Shown here piece after piece: positions 27,248 to 35,705 of a stretch of DNA of 54,496 nt. The stretch's first letter is position 1. Every line of letters begins with the position of its first letter. Where the stretch lies: NCBI GenBank assembly GCA_039680785.1, contig JBDKSF010000095.1, positions 1 through 54,496 on the forward strand, read 5' to 3'. The notes under the pieces were generated by a model, which was not told the origin of the DNA, ran no database searches, and was given only the letters and a program-made list of their open reading frames with translations. Source of the DNA: Candidatus Cloacimonas sp. (GTDB taxonomy: Bacteria; Cloacimonadota; Cloacimonadia; Cloacimonadales; Cloacimonadaceae). Position numbers and translations under genes: made by a program.

Positions 27248-28537
27248 ATGAATACTACTGGCTTAAAAGATGATAACATAGTTGCTCTGGTGGATTGCAA
27301 CAATTTTTATGTATCCTGTGAACGGGTGTTCAATCCTAAACTAAATAACAAACCAGTAGCTATTTTATCAAATAATGATGGTTGCATCGTTTCTCGCTCG
27401 CAAGAAATCAAAGACCTAAAAATTCCTATGGGAGCACCCGGTTTTAAATATGAGGCGCTCATCAATAAAAACGGGGGGACATTGCTTTCTTCCAATTATG
27501 CTCTTTATGCTGATATGAGTTCACGCGTGATGGAAGTGCTGGCTATGTTCTCTCCAGACATAGAAATTTACAGTATTGATGAAGCATTTTTGGGGCTTAA
27601 TGGATTTAACAATAGAGACCTGGAGAACTTTGGCAAAAAGATAAAAAAAACGGTCTTTCAATGGACGGGCATACCTGTCTCGGTGGGAATTTCCAAAACC
27701 AAAACCTTGGCAAAAGTGGCAAATCATTTTGTTAAACACTATTCTGCTTATAAAGGTTCGCTCTGTTTACTAATTGATGAACGCATTGGCAAGGCATTGG
27801 CAAAGACACCCGTTTCAGAGGTCTGGGGAATTGGACGCCAATATGACAAATTTTTACGCCAGAATAAAATTGAGACAGCTCTGCAATTGCGTGATGCAGA
27901 TGATAAATTTATCGACCATTATTTAACCTCTACGGGCTTAAAAACGGTTTTGGAATTGCGTGGCTATGCTTGTATTGATCTGGATGATGCGCCCATTTCC
28001 AAAAAAAGTATCGTTACTTCTCGTTCTTTTGGTAAACAGGTGTCAGAACTTTCAGAATTACAAGAAGCTGTTTCTGAATATGTTACCAGGGCTGCGGAAA
28101 AATTGCGTAAACAAAATTGTGTGGCAGGTCTGCTGATGGTTTTTCTTTCCACAAACCGCTTTAAAGAAGGTCCGCAATACAATAATTCATTGTCCACAAC
28201 CCTCTTCCCCCCTACTGCTTACACTCCAGACCTGATAGAAAAAGAGTTAGTCATACTGGAAGAACTTTTCTTGCCCGGTTTTGAATTTAAAAAAGCCGGC
28301 GTGATGCTGGCGGATATCGTTTCGGAAGAAGATGTCCCCTTAAGCTTTATGGAAGTGAATTATCTGGATGATAAACGCAAAAAACTGATGGAAACAGTTG
28401 ATAAATTGAACCAAACTTATGGTCAGGACACCCTTTTTTATGCCAGCAACGGTATTAAAAAGGACTGGAAGATGCGCCGCGCAAAACTTTCTCCACACTA
28501 TACTACAAATTGGAATGACCTTCCAAAAGTGAAATAA
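27248..28537 (+). CDS. umuC: Y-family translesion DNA polymerase UmuC
   Basis: A 429-residue Y-family polymerase. Catalytic acidic motifs are VALVDCNNFYVSCE and YSIDEAF. Other marks are SNNDGCIVSRSQE, SVGISKTKTLAKVAN, VWGIG in the helix-hairpin-helix region, and a C-terminal DUF4113-like part (LFYASNGIKKDWKMRRAKLSP). UmuC normally works with UmuD'; no umuD is visible upstream or downstream in the window, so it is an orphan or its partner lies elsewhere. The start has only a weak SD. An SOS-type role is family knowledge; the dyad upstream may be its control site. Confidence 0.93.
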   Translation: MNTTGLKDDNIVALVDCNNFYVSCERVFNPKLNNKPVAILSNNDGCIVSRSQEIKDLKIPMGAPGFKYEALINKNGGTLLSSNYALYADMSSRVMEVLAMFSPDIEIYSIDEAFLGLNGFNNRDLENFGKKIKKTVFQWTGIPVSVGISKTKTLAKVANHFVKHYSAYKGSLCLLIDERIGKALAKTPVSEVWGIGRQYDKFLRQNKIETALQLRDADDKFIDHYLTSTGLKTVLELRGYACIDLDDAPISKKSIVTSRSFGKQVSELSELQEAVSEYVTRAAEKLRKQNCVAGLLMVFLSTNRFKEGPQYNNSLSTTLFPPTAYTPDLIEKELVILEELFLPGFEFKKAGVMLADIVSEEDVPLSFMEVNYLDDKRKKLMETVDKLNQTYGQDTLFYASNGIKKDWKMRRAKLSPHYTTNWNDLPKVK

Positions 28538-28590
28538 AGTGTGGAAGTGCATTAGCTCAAAATGCGGAAGTAAAGGAAAAGGATTATTTG

Positions 28591-29181
28591 ATGCTTTGGA
28601 CGATAGAAAATAAAACGCAAAGCGAAATAAAAATAAAGCGGTCTCGTTTCGTTTGTACATTGTATCCTCTTCCCCATGCGGAAAATGTAAAAGACCTATT
28701 AAATGAACATTGCCGACTTTATGCCACTGCCAATCATCACTGCTATGCTTACATTTATGGTTTGAACAAAGATATAACTTATTATTCCGATGCGGGAGAG
28801 CCCTCCGGAACAGCCGGAAAACCTATTCTGAATGCACTTTTGCGTAATAATTTAACAAATATTTTGGCGATCGTAACCCGTTATTTTGGAGGCATAAAAT
28901 TGGGAGTGAAAGGTCTGATTGATGCCTATGGTGAATCCGTGGAACAAACCATCATGCAAAGCAAATTGATTGAGGCAAAACAGTTAGTATATTTATCCCT
29001 CACCTGTGATTATCCTACTTTTGAGACCCTGAAACATATTGTGGAAACTCTGGCGGGTGAAATCAGTCAAGTTATCTGGACAGAAGAAGTTAGCTTTGTT
29101 GCATCAATGCCCGCAGAACAAGAACAGACCTTTATGGAAAATATAAATTGCCTTTCGGGCAAATATCGCTTAAATTATTAA
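28591..29181 (+). CDS. YigZ/IMPACT-family protein
   Basis: A 196-residue YigZ-type protein (N-terminal UPF0029/Impact domain plus a small ferredoxin-like C-terminal domain). The ATG at 28591 is preferred over a TTG just before it, given SD AAAGGA seven bases upstream. Typical segments are KSRF-like IKRSRFVCTLYP, ANHHCYAYIYG, SDAGEPSGTAGKPIL and IVTRYFGGIKLGVKGLIDAYGE. The molecular role in bacteria is unsettled; relatives are linked to translation regulation and have been annotated as putative proline dipeptidase regulators. It sits 50 bases after umuC, probably an independent or loosely coupled gene. Confidence 0.9.
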   Translation: MLWTIENKTQSEIKIKRSRFVCTLYPLPHAENVKDLLNEHCRLYATANHHCYAYIYGLNKDITYYSDAGEPSGTAGKPILNALLRNNLTNILAIVTRYFGGIKLGVKGLIDAYGESVEQTIMQSKLIEAKQLVYLSLTCDYPTFETLKHIVETLAGEISQVIWTEEVSFVASMPAEQEQTFMENINCLSGKYRLNY

Positions 29182-29203
29182 TATAAACTTTAGAGAGGGG
29201 ATA

Positions 29204-30076
29204 ATGAAATACCTGATATTAATTATAGTGATTCTGATGAGTGTAATGATGCTCTATGCAAATGACTACTGCATTGTGGAAGTGAAAACCGGTGAAATGC
29301 TTAACCTACCGGAACTGGCAAAAAAATTGCAAAAATATGATATCATCTTTTTTGGGGAATATCACGATAACGAAACTCTCCATTACCTCGAAAAAGAACT
29401 TTTGCCTTTATTGGAAACCAAAAAAGAACTGATAATATCTATGGAAATGTTTGAACGCGATGTTCAAAGTGATTTGGATGCTTATGTGGAAGGTTGGCTT
29501 AGTGAAGAAGAATTCTTGCAGAAAAGTCGCCCTTGGAATAACTATTTAACCGATTATCGTCCGATAATTGAATATGCCAAAGCGAAGAAATTAAGCGTTA
29601 TCGCAGCAAATATTCCGCGCCCTATTGCCGGAAAAATGGCAAGAATGGGTGATGATTTTATGGACGCTCTCTCTGAGGAAGATAAAAAATGGTTACCCGC
29701 TAAAATAACCAACCCCGATGATGATTATAAAAAAGCATTTCTGGCTACTATGGAAGATATGCAATCCCCAATGATGAAGGGCGATCCGGAATGGCAATAT
29801 AAATCGCAATGTCTGAAAGATGACACAATGGCAGAAAGTATTGTCAATGCTTTGGAAATGAAGCCCAAAGCTCGTATAATTCACTTTAACGGCGATTTTC
29901 ACAGTAGAAACTTTTTAGGAACCGTCAGCCGAGTGCAAACAATGCTCCCTAAAAAACAAATAGCGGTTATAAGTCCTTCCAGCCGTGAGGACTGGAAAAA
30001 TGGAACTTTAACCGATGCAGAAAAGAAAGCTGGAACTTTTATCATTCTAATTCCCCAACAAGGAGGTGAACAGTGA
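29204..30076 (+). CDS. ChaN-family (haem-binding/DUF399) exported protein
   Basis: A 290-residue protein with a signal peptide or N-terminal anchor (1-20). ChaN/EreA-like family marks are IFFGEYHDNETLHYLEKELL near residue 50, SMEMFERDVQ, WNNYLTDYRPIIEYAKAKKL, and a late FNGDFHSRNFLG. The family includes the haem-binding lipoprotein ChaN of Campylobacter, but the lipobox here is not convincing (the first Cys follows ANDY). It is first of a three-gene operon with MEMO1- and AMMECR1-family proteins and overlaps the next start by 4 bases. Its exact ligand is unknown. Confidence 0.82.
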   Translation: MKYLILIIVILMSVMMLYANDYCIVEVKTGEMLNLPELAKKLQKYDIIFFGEYHDNETLHYLEKELLPLLETKKELIISMEMFERDVQSDLDAYVEGWLSEEEFLQKSRPWNNYLTDYRPIIEYAKAKKLSVIAANIPRPIAGKMARMGDDFMDALSEEDKKWLPAKITNPDDDYKKAFLATMEDMQSPMMKGDPEWQYKSQCLKDDTMAESIVNALEMKPKARIIHFNGDFHSRNFLGTVSRVQTMLPKKQIAVISPSSREDWKNGTLTDAEKKAGTFIILIPQQGGEQ

Positions 30077-30891
30077 TCCGCAATCCTATGCATGCCGGAA
30101 CTTTTTATCCGCGTTTTGAAAAACAACTAAGACGCCAAATTGAGAACTGGATTGGTAATGCTACCCCCCCTATTGCCTCTGAACGCAGTTTGGGATTGAT
30201 TCTTCCGCATGCCGGTTATATGTATTCAGGTGAATGTGCTACGCTGGGAATGTTCAGTATTTCCCACGAAAATATTGATTCTTTCATAATTCTGCATCCC
30301 AGCCATCAATCCAACTATTTTGATTTTAGCGTTTCTCCTTATCAAGAATATTTGACTCCTCTGGGAATGATGGCTTTAGACACTGAGCTATATAATAAAA
30401 TTGCTCCCAGTGCAGATCAAAATATTCCGCTGATTTTACACCAAGAAGAGCATTCTATGGAAATTCAGCTGCCTCTGGTAAACTACTTTTTCCCCCAGGC
30501 AAAAATATTGCCTATTATGTTCGGTAACCAGATTCCTGCCGTCTCTAATCGCCTTGCGGAATTGCTATATGAAACAATTTATAGCTCTACGAAAAGAATT
30601 GTGGTTCTCTGCTCTTCTGATTTATCACATTATCATCGTGCCAAAACAGCCGAACAAATGGACGGTATTTTGGTGAATGATGTTACCTCTCTTGAACCTG
30701 AGCAGTTATGGCAAGATACTATAAATGGCAATAGTGAGGCATGTGGAATTGGCGGAATACTCACTATGTTATATTATGGAAAACTATGCTCAAATGCTAA
30801 AATGAGAGTAATTCAATATACTCATTCGGGAATAATTTCCGGAAACGACACGCAAGTTGTTGGTTATCTCTCCGCCAAAATGTATATTTAA
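30073..30891 (+). CDS. amrB: MEMO1-family protein (AmmeMemoRadiSam system B)
   Basis: A 272-residue MEMO-family protein. The GTG start overlaps the chaN stop (GTGA) and has a perfect SD (AGGAGGTG). The family's putative metal ligands are present: ILPHAGYMYSG, LHPSHQSN, QEEHSMEIQLPLV, CSSDLSHYH, GIGGILTML and YTHSGIISGNDTQVVGYLS. MEMO1 is related to extradiol dioxygenases and was recently linked to copper/iron redox handling in animals; the bacterial role is unresolved. The next gene is AMMECR1-like. Confidence 0.92.
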   Translation: MIRNPMHAGTFYPRFEKQLRRQIENWIGNATPPIASERSLGLILPHAGYMYSGECATLGMFSISHENIDSFIILHPSHQSNYFDFSVSPYQEYLTPLGMMALDTELYNKIAPSADQNIPLILHQEEHSMEIQLPLVNYFFPQAKILPIMFGNQIPAVSNRLAELLYETIYSSTKRIVVLCSSDLSHYHRAKTAEQMDGILVNDVTSLEPEQLWQDTINGNSEACGIGGILTMLYYGKLCSNAKMRVIQYTHSGIISGNDTQVVGYLSAKMYI

Positions 30892-30908
30892 CGAAACAGG
30901 AGGGAAAG

Positions 30909-31454
30909 ATGTTTACCCCTGAACAAAAAAAAGAACTGCTATCCCTGGCAAGAAACACTATAAAAGCTCATTTTACAGGACAGAAAGTTACTTTACCTGA
31001 TGATCCCGCTTTCCAACCTAAACGCGGTGTTTTTGTCAGTTTGCATATAAATAATGAACTGCGCGGCTGCATTGGTTATATAAAAGGGTATAAATCCATT
31101 GCGGAAAGTATCAGTGAAATGGCAGTGGCAGCCGCTTTTCAAGATCCGCGTTTTCCTCCCTTAACGGAAAGGGAACTGGAAAAAGTAACTATTGAGATTT
31201 CTGTTTTGGGCGAGCTAATCCCCTTACTGAAAAATGAGCAACCAGAAATAGGTCGCGATGGACTTTATATCCAAAACCCTTTTGGCAGCGGAATATTACT
31301 GCCTCAAGTGGCGGTCGAATATAACTGGAAACCGGAGACCTTTTTAAGAGAGGTCTGTAGAAAAGCTGGTTTACATCCCAATGCCTATTTGGAACCATAC
31401 ACTACTGTCTTTCGTTTTACTGCGGATGTCTTTAGTGAAATGGATACATTTTGA
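30909..31454 (+). CDS. amrA: AMMECR1-family protein (AmmeMemoRadiSam system A)
   Basis: A 181-residue protein with SD AGGAGG. Family hallmarks are RGVFVSLHINNELRGCIGYI, SIAESISEMAVAAAFQDPRFPPLTERELEKVTIEISVL-type sequence, and LLPQVAVEYNWKPETFLREVCRKAGL. In many genomes this family is encoded with MEMO1 and a radical SAM enzyme; only two of the three are here. The biochemical activity is unknown. Confidence 0.92.
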   Translation: MFTPEQKKELLSLARNTIKAHFTGQKVTLPDDPAFQPKRGVFVSLHINNELRGCIGYIKGYKSIAESISEMAVAAAFQDPRFPPLTERELEKVTIEISVLGELIPLLKNEQPEIGRDGLYIQNPFGSGILLPQVAVEYNWKPETFLREVCRKAGLHPNAYLEPYTTVFRFTADVFSEMDTF

Positions 31455-31504
31455 TTGACAGATAAGCCACGGCTAATTTTTTGGTGTGCAAGTTTGTTTC
31501 TTTT

Positions 31505-31580
<76 letters not shown>

Positions 31581-31591
31581 GATATATTTTT

Positions 31592-31665
<74 letters not shown>

Positions 31666-31677
31666 GCTTTTTTGTGT

Positions 31678-31765
31678 GCCGGAGTGGTGGAATTGGTAGA
31701 CACAAGGGACTTAAAATCCCTCGAGCCCTAAGCTCGTGCCGGTTCAAGTCCGGCCTCTGGTACCA
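31678..31765 (+). tRNA. tRNA-Leu (anticodon TAA)
   Basis: 88-nt class II tRNA with CCA. Anticodon stem GGGA/TCCC with loop CTTAAAA gives TAA. The long variable arm is CGAGCCCTAAGCTCG. The acceptor stem has G·U pairs at 1-72 and 4-69, unlike the perfectly paired tRNA-Leu(CAA) at 2436. Confidence 0.95.
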
Positions 31766-31768
31766 AAA

Positions 31769-31844
31769 GCGGGAATAGCTCAGTTGGTAGAGCGCAACCT
31801 TGCCAAGGTTGAGGTCGCGGGTTCGAACCCCGTTTCCCGCTCCA
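31769..31844 (+). tRNA. tRNA-Gly (anticodon GCC), copy 2
   Basis: 76 nt with CCA. It differs from copy 1 at only three positions (D-loop, variable region, T-loop/stem border), so it is a recent local duplication. The last of the array. Confidence 0.96.
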
Positions 31845-31884
31845 GATATATATTCCACCTGCTAAAATAAGGATGTTTCCGTAG

Positions 31885-32553
31885 ATGAACAATTTTACAG
31901 CTGTAATCTTTGATATGGATGGAACTTTAATTGATTCTATGCAAATCTGGCGTAATGTGGATAAGGAATTTTTGCATTGCCGGGGTCTGGAAGTTCCAAC
32001 TGACCTGTTTGAAAACCTCCCTTCCGGGAACAGCTTTATTCAAACAGCCCAATATTTTAAGACCAGATTCGGTCTGCCCGATAGTCCCGAAAGTATTATG
32101 CAAGAATGGACTAAGATGGTTTGTAATCATTATGAAAACAATATAAAGCTTAAACCCGGAGCCACGGAATTGCTTATCGCTTTAAAAGAAAAAGGAATAA
32201 AAATCGGATTGGGAACCAGTAACTCTTTGGAATTGGCAAAAAAAGTGCTAATGCGCAATGCCGTATGGCATTATTTTCAATGTGCCATAACCGGAGATAT
32301 TGATCTAATGGGCAAGCCCTACCCCGATATTTATTTGAAGGCGGCAAAACACTTATGTGAAGAGCCACAACACTGTTTAGTAATTGAAGACACTTTAACG
32401 GGTGTGCAGGCAGGAAAAGCAGCAGGAATGACTGTTTTTGCCGTTTATGATGAAGATAGTCGCGATCAACATTCCTCTATGAAAATGGTCGCAGATGGTT
32501 TTTTCCCTGATTTGAAAATACTTTCAGAAGAGTTTTTTCGCATCTTGGAATAA
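31885..32553 (+). CDS. HAD-superfamily phosphatase/phosphomutase
   Basis: A 222-residue subfamily I HAD protein with an alpha-helical cap, like beta-phosphoglucomutase or YqaB-type sugar phosphatases. Motif I is FDMDGTLIDS (nucleophile Asp9, Asp11). Motif II is GLGTSNS, and motifs III/IV are KPYPDIYLKAA and VIEDTLTGVQAGKAAGM. The substrate cannot be told from sequence. It lies just after the tRNA array and is not tightly coupled to its neighbours. Confidence 0.88.
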   Translation: MNNFTAVIFDMDGTLIDSMQIWRNVDKEFLHCRGLEVPTDLFENLPSGNSFIQTAQYFKTRFGLPDSPESIMQEWTKMVCNHYENNIKLKPGATELLIALKEKGIKIGLGTSNSLELAKKVLMRNAVWHYFQCAITGDIDLMGKPYPDIYLKAAKHLCEEPQHCLVIEDTLTGVQAGKAAGMTVFAVYDEDSRDQHSSMKMVADGFFPDLKILSEEFFRILE

Positions 32554-32611
32554 ATCAACTGTCTGCACAAATACAAATGCAAGTAATAATTATCTTTCAG
32601 GGAGCTTATGT

Positions 32612-33304
32612 ATGATGCCTGAGTTATATATAATAATAGGTGCTTATGGAAGCGGGAAAAGTGAATATTCCATTCATTTGGCACGCAGTTTTAAGGCACA
32701 AGGATTGGATGTAGTTTTAGCCGATTTGGATGTAGTAAATCCCTATTTTAGATCAAGGGAAATAAAAGACGATTTTGATGTGGAAGGAATTGATGTAATC
32801 GCTCCGGAAGGAGAATTTAAGCACAGTGATCTGCCAATGATTTCTCCCCGCGTAAAAGGGGCAATCCAAAATAAAGCAAAAACGGTTATTTTGGATGTTG
32901 GCGGAGACCCAGCTGGCTGTAGAACATTGGGTCGTTTTGAAGAACTCATCAAAAACCGGGGCTATAAAATGCTTTATATCGTGAATACAATGAGACCTTT
33001 TACTGCCACTCCCGAAGAAATAGTTACGATGAAAGAAGGTCTGGAAGCCAGCTCTCGTCTTAAAATAACGGAAATTATCTGCAACACGAATTTGATGGAA
33101 GAAACCACTGCCGAGCTTGTGGAAAACGGCATAAAAATAATTAACCGGGCATCAGAGATTCTACGGCTGCCTTTTAACACTTATTTGGTCTTAAATAAAT
33201 ACGAATCTATCGTGCCTGATAATTTATGTGGCAAAAAGAGAGAAATAATGGCTTACAATCTTAGCAAGCCATGGGAATTGCTAATAGCAAAAGGAATTTG
33301 CTAA
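32612..33304 (+). CDS. P-loop ATPase of the CobQ/MinD/ParA-like class
   Basis: A 230-residue single-domain P-loop NTPase. Walker A is GAYGSGKSE (10-18), a switch-like ADLDVVNPYFRSRE follows, and VILDVGGDPAGCRTLG is the Walker B region. It differs from ParA (no deviant signature Lys before the GK[ST] Gly). Two ATGs (32612 and 32615) fit GGGAG upstream. I recall similar stand-alone ATPases beside 2-oxoacid:ferredoxin oxidoreductase genes in anaerobes, but no such genes are here. Role unknown. Confidence 0.65.
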   Translation: MMPELYIIIGAYGSGKSEYSIHLARSFKAQGLDVVLADLDVVNPYFRSREIKDDFDVEGIDVIAPEGEFKHSDLPMISPRVKGAIQNKAKTVILDVGGDPAGCRTLGRFEELIKNRGYKMLYIVNTMRPFTATPEEIVTMKEGLEASSRLKITEIICNTNLMEETTAELVENGIKIINRASEILRLPFNTYLVLNKYESIVPDNLCGKKREIMAYNLSKPWELLIAKGIC

Positions 33305-33452
33305 AGAGGATATTTCGCTTAGAATATATATAAAAGAGCGATCAGGAAATTAGATATAAGCAATTCCCTGATAGGGTAAAAATAAAGCGAATTCCGGCAC
33401 GAAAATTGTATATTATAAACTGCATATTTAAGATAAACAGGAGCTTAACTCT

Positions 33453-35468
33453 ATGCAAAAACAAAGCATATTGGGTATCATATTATTAGGCATAGCGCTT
33501 TCCCTTACCGGAACTTATGCCTTTGCTACCAATTCCGCTCAGGAAAACAGTTTGTTTGAGGGAACGCGTTTTACGGAAACAAATCCACCGGTCGCACCAG
33601 TTCGTCCCGTGGCTGAATTTGAACCTGCTTCCAATGTTTTAATTCGTTATCCTTTAGGCATACCTGTTTCGCTGGTAGCTCAACTGGCAAATACGGCAGA
33701 TGTAATTTGCATCGTAAGTAGTTCGCAACAAAATTCCGCCATCAGCGCTTTTACCAATGCCGGCGTAAATATGGATAATGTTAGTTTTTTAAATGCAAAT
33801 ACCGATTCTTACTGGACAAGGGATTACGGTCCCTGGTTCATTTTTGACGGAAATGGCCAATATGGAGTAGTGGATTTTGCTTATAATCGTCCGCGTCCCA
33901 ATGATAATTTAATTCCGCAAGTATTTGCCACTCAGCTAAATTTTACCTACTACGGAATGAATTTACAACAAACAGGTGGCAATTATATGTGTGACGGAAT
34001 TAATACTGCCGCCCAAACCAATTTGGTCTATTCCGAAAACAGTAACAATCAAACCAATGTAAACACTAAAATGAATCAATATTTAGGCATTACTAACTAC
34101 TTAGTTGTAGCCGACCCAAATAATACTTATATCGAGCACATTGACTGCTGGGCAAAGTTTCTGGCTCCAGATAAAATATTGATTCGAAGCGTGCCAGTTA
34201 GTCATTCTCAATATAATGCCATAGAAACGGCAGCCAACTATTTTGCCACTCATAATTGTGCTTGGGGCTATCCCTATCGAGTTTACCGGGTTTATACTCC
34301 CAACGATGAGCCCTACACTAATTCCTTAATTTTAAATAAAAAGGTCTTTGTCCCAATTGTGGGTAACAGCAACGATAATTCTGCCTTACAGGCATATCGA
34401 ACAGCAATGCCAGGATATGAAGTTATTGGTATATCTCAAACAAGTTCAGCTCCTTGGGAATCTACAGATGCTTTACATTGTAGAACGCATGAAGTTCCCG
34501 ATAAAAATATGCTGCAGATTGTTCATACACCTTGGCACAATATAATTTCTGCGGGAACAGAAATTGTTTTTAATGTAGAAATAACGGCTCATAGCGGTCA
34601 GCCATTATATACTGATTCACTTTTTGTTTGTTACAAAGTAAATTCAGGCAGCTGGCAAAGAAGTTATTTGCAACCTCTTACGCGCAATAATTATTCAACT
34701 TCTTTAAATGGATATGCTTTGGGGGATACGATTCGCTACTTCATTCACGCCGCAGATCAATCGGGAAGAAATTCAGACCATCCAGTTTTTGCGGCTTTAG
34801 ACCCTCATCTTTTTGTTATTGAACCAGATAATAATCCTCCTACATTAGCACATACACCCATTACTACGATTGGAAATCAGAACGAACCCATTAGTTTCGT
34901 GTTATCTGCAAATGACGAAAGTGGCATCAATCAGGTGCTTTTCAGCTATAAAATAGATAATTCCGTTGTTTCCACTTTCCCAATGAACCCTTTATCCGAT
35001 AGCACCTATATCTTCCAGTATTATCCTGAATTTGTAGCGGGAGACAGTTATTTCTATTACAATTTTGCCGTATCCGATGAGGCAAATCCTTCTAATATAG
35101 GTTATCTTCCGGCACAGGATTTATGGTATGAAATCCCTATCCGTCCAGTTTCCATTACGGACGAAGTGCAAACACCATCTCCCTCAGCGGCTTTGTTATG
35201 TGTGTATCCCAATCCGTTTCGGGCAGGTAAAGATATGCTCAAAATGCAGTATTATACAGAAAAGTCCGCTCCCTATTCCGTTAAAATTTATAATCTGAAA
35301 GGCGAAATAATTTTCGCCCAAAATGGATCAACCAAAGCAAATGGACTTCAGGAATTTTGCTGGAACGGAAAAGACAGCCAAGGAAATTTGGCTGCCAATG
35401 GACTTTATTTAATTGAAATTTTACAGAACTCAATCAGCCGTAAAAGCAAGCTGATAGTAGTAAAATAG
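33453..35468 (+). CDS. Secreted peptidylarginine-deiminase-like enzyme with sorting tail
   Basis: A 671-residue protein: signal peptide (about 1-25), a guanidino-modifying deiminase domain of the PAD_porph family (agmatine deiminase and Porphyromonas PPAD), an Ig-like middle region, and a T9SS-type tail (YPNPFRAG, KIYNLKGEI, ANGLYLIEIL). Predicted catalytic residues are Asp124 (YWTRDYGPW), His229 and Asp231 (EHIDCW), Asn290 (PYTNSLI) and Cys343 (LHCRTHEVP). The family hydrolyses guanidino groups, giving citrulline or carbamoylputrescine plus ammonia. Export signals favour protein or peptide arginine over cytosolic agmatine. SD AGGAG precedes the ATG. A terminator ends the unit. Confidence 0.87.
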   Translation: MQKQSILGIILLGIALSLTGTYAFATNSAQENSLFEGTRFTETNPPVAPVRPVAEFEPASNVLIRYPLGIPVSLVAQLANTADVICIVSSSQQNSAISAFTNAGVNMDNVSFLNANTDSYWTRDYGPWFIFDGNGQYGVVDFAYNRPRPNDNLIPQVFATQLNFTYYGMNLQQTGGNYMCDGINTAAQTNLVYSENSNNQTNVNTKMNQYLGITNYLVVADPNNTYIEHIDCWAKFLAPDKILIRSVPVSHSQYNAIETAANYFATHNCAWGYPYRVYRVYTPNDEPYTNSLILNKKVFVPIVGNSNDNSALQAYRTAMPGYEVIGISQTSSAPWESTDALHCRTHEVPDKNMLQIVHTPWHNIISAGTEIVFNVEITAHSGQPLYTDSLFVCYKVNSGSWQRSYLQPLTRNNYSTSLNGYALGDTIRYFIHAADQSGRNSDHPVFAALDPHLFVIEPDNNPPTLAHTPITTIGNQNEPISFVLSANDESGINQVLFSYKIDNSVVSTFPMNPLSDSTYIFQYYPEFVAGDSYFYYNFAVSDEANPSNIGYLPAQDLWYEIPIRPVSITDEVQTPSPSAALLCVYPNPFRAGKDMLKMQYYTEKSAPYSVKIYNLKGEIIFAQNGSTKANGLQEFCWNGKDSQGNLAANGLYLIEILQNSISRKSKLIVVK

Positions 35469-35588
35469 TGTTATGTGTATCCAATTCTACAAAAAAAATT
35501 CAGAAAAGTAGATTTAGTTATTGACAAAATTATGAGTTTTATGTTGATTGATCTTAGCCTACAGACCCTACATAGAATGCCCTCCGAG

Positions 35589-35628
35589 CAGTGGGGATGC
35601 CGCCCGGCATTCCCCACTGTATTTTTTT
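35589..35628 (+). terminator. Strong intrinsic terminator after the deiminase gene
   Basis: Stem CAGTGGGGATGCC (35589-35601) pairs with GGCATTCCCCACTG (35606-35619), one bulged T, loop GCCC, then a run of seven T at 35622-35628. It separates the deiminase gene from potA. Confidence 0.93.
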
Positions 35629-35705
35629 GTCAAGAGCAATAAATGAGGGCTCTGTTTTCCCTTTATCAACTATGTATTTTGCTTAAAAAGGAGAGATGAA
35701 CAAAA

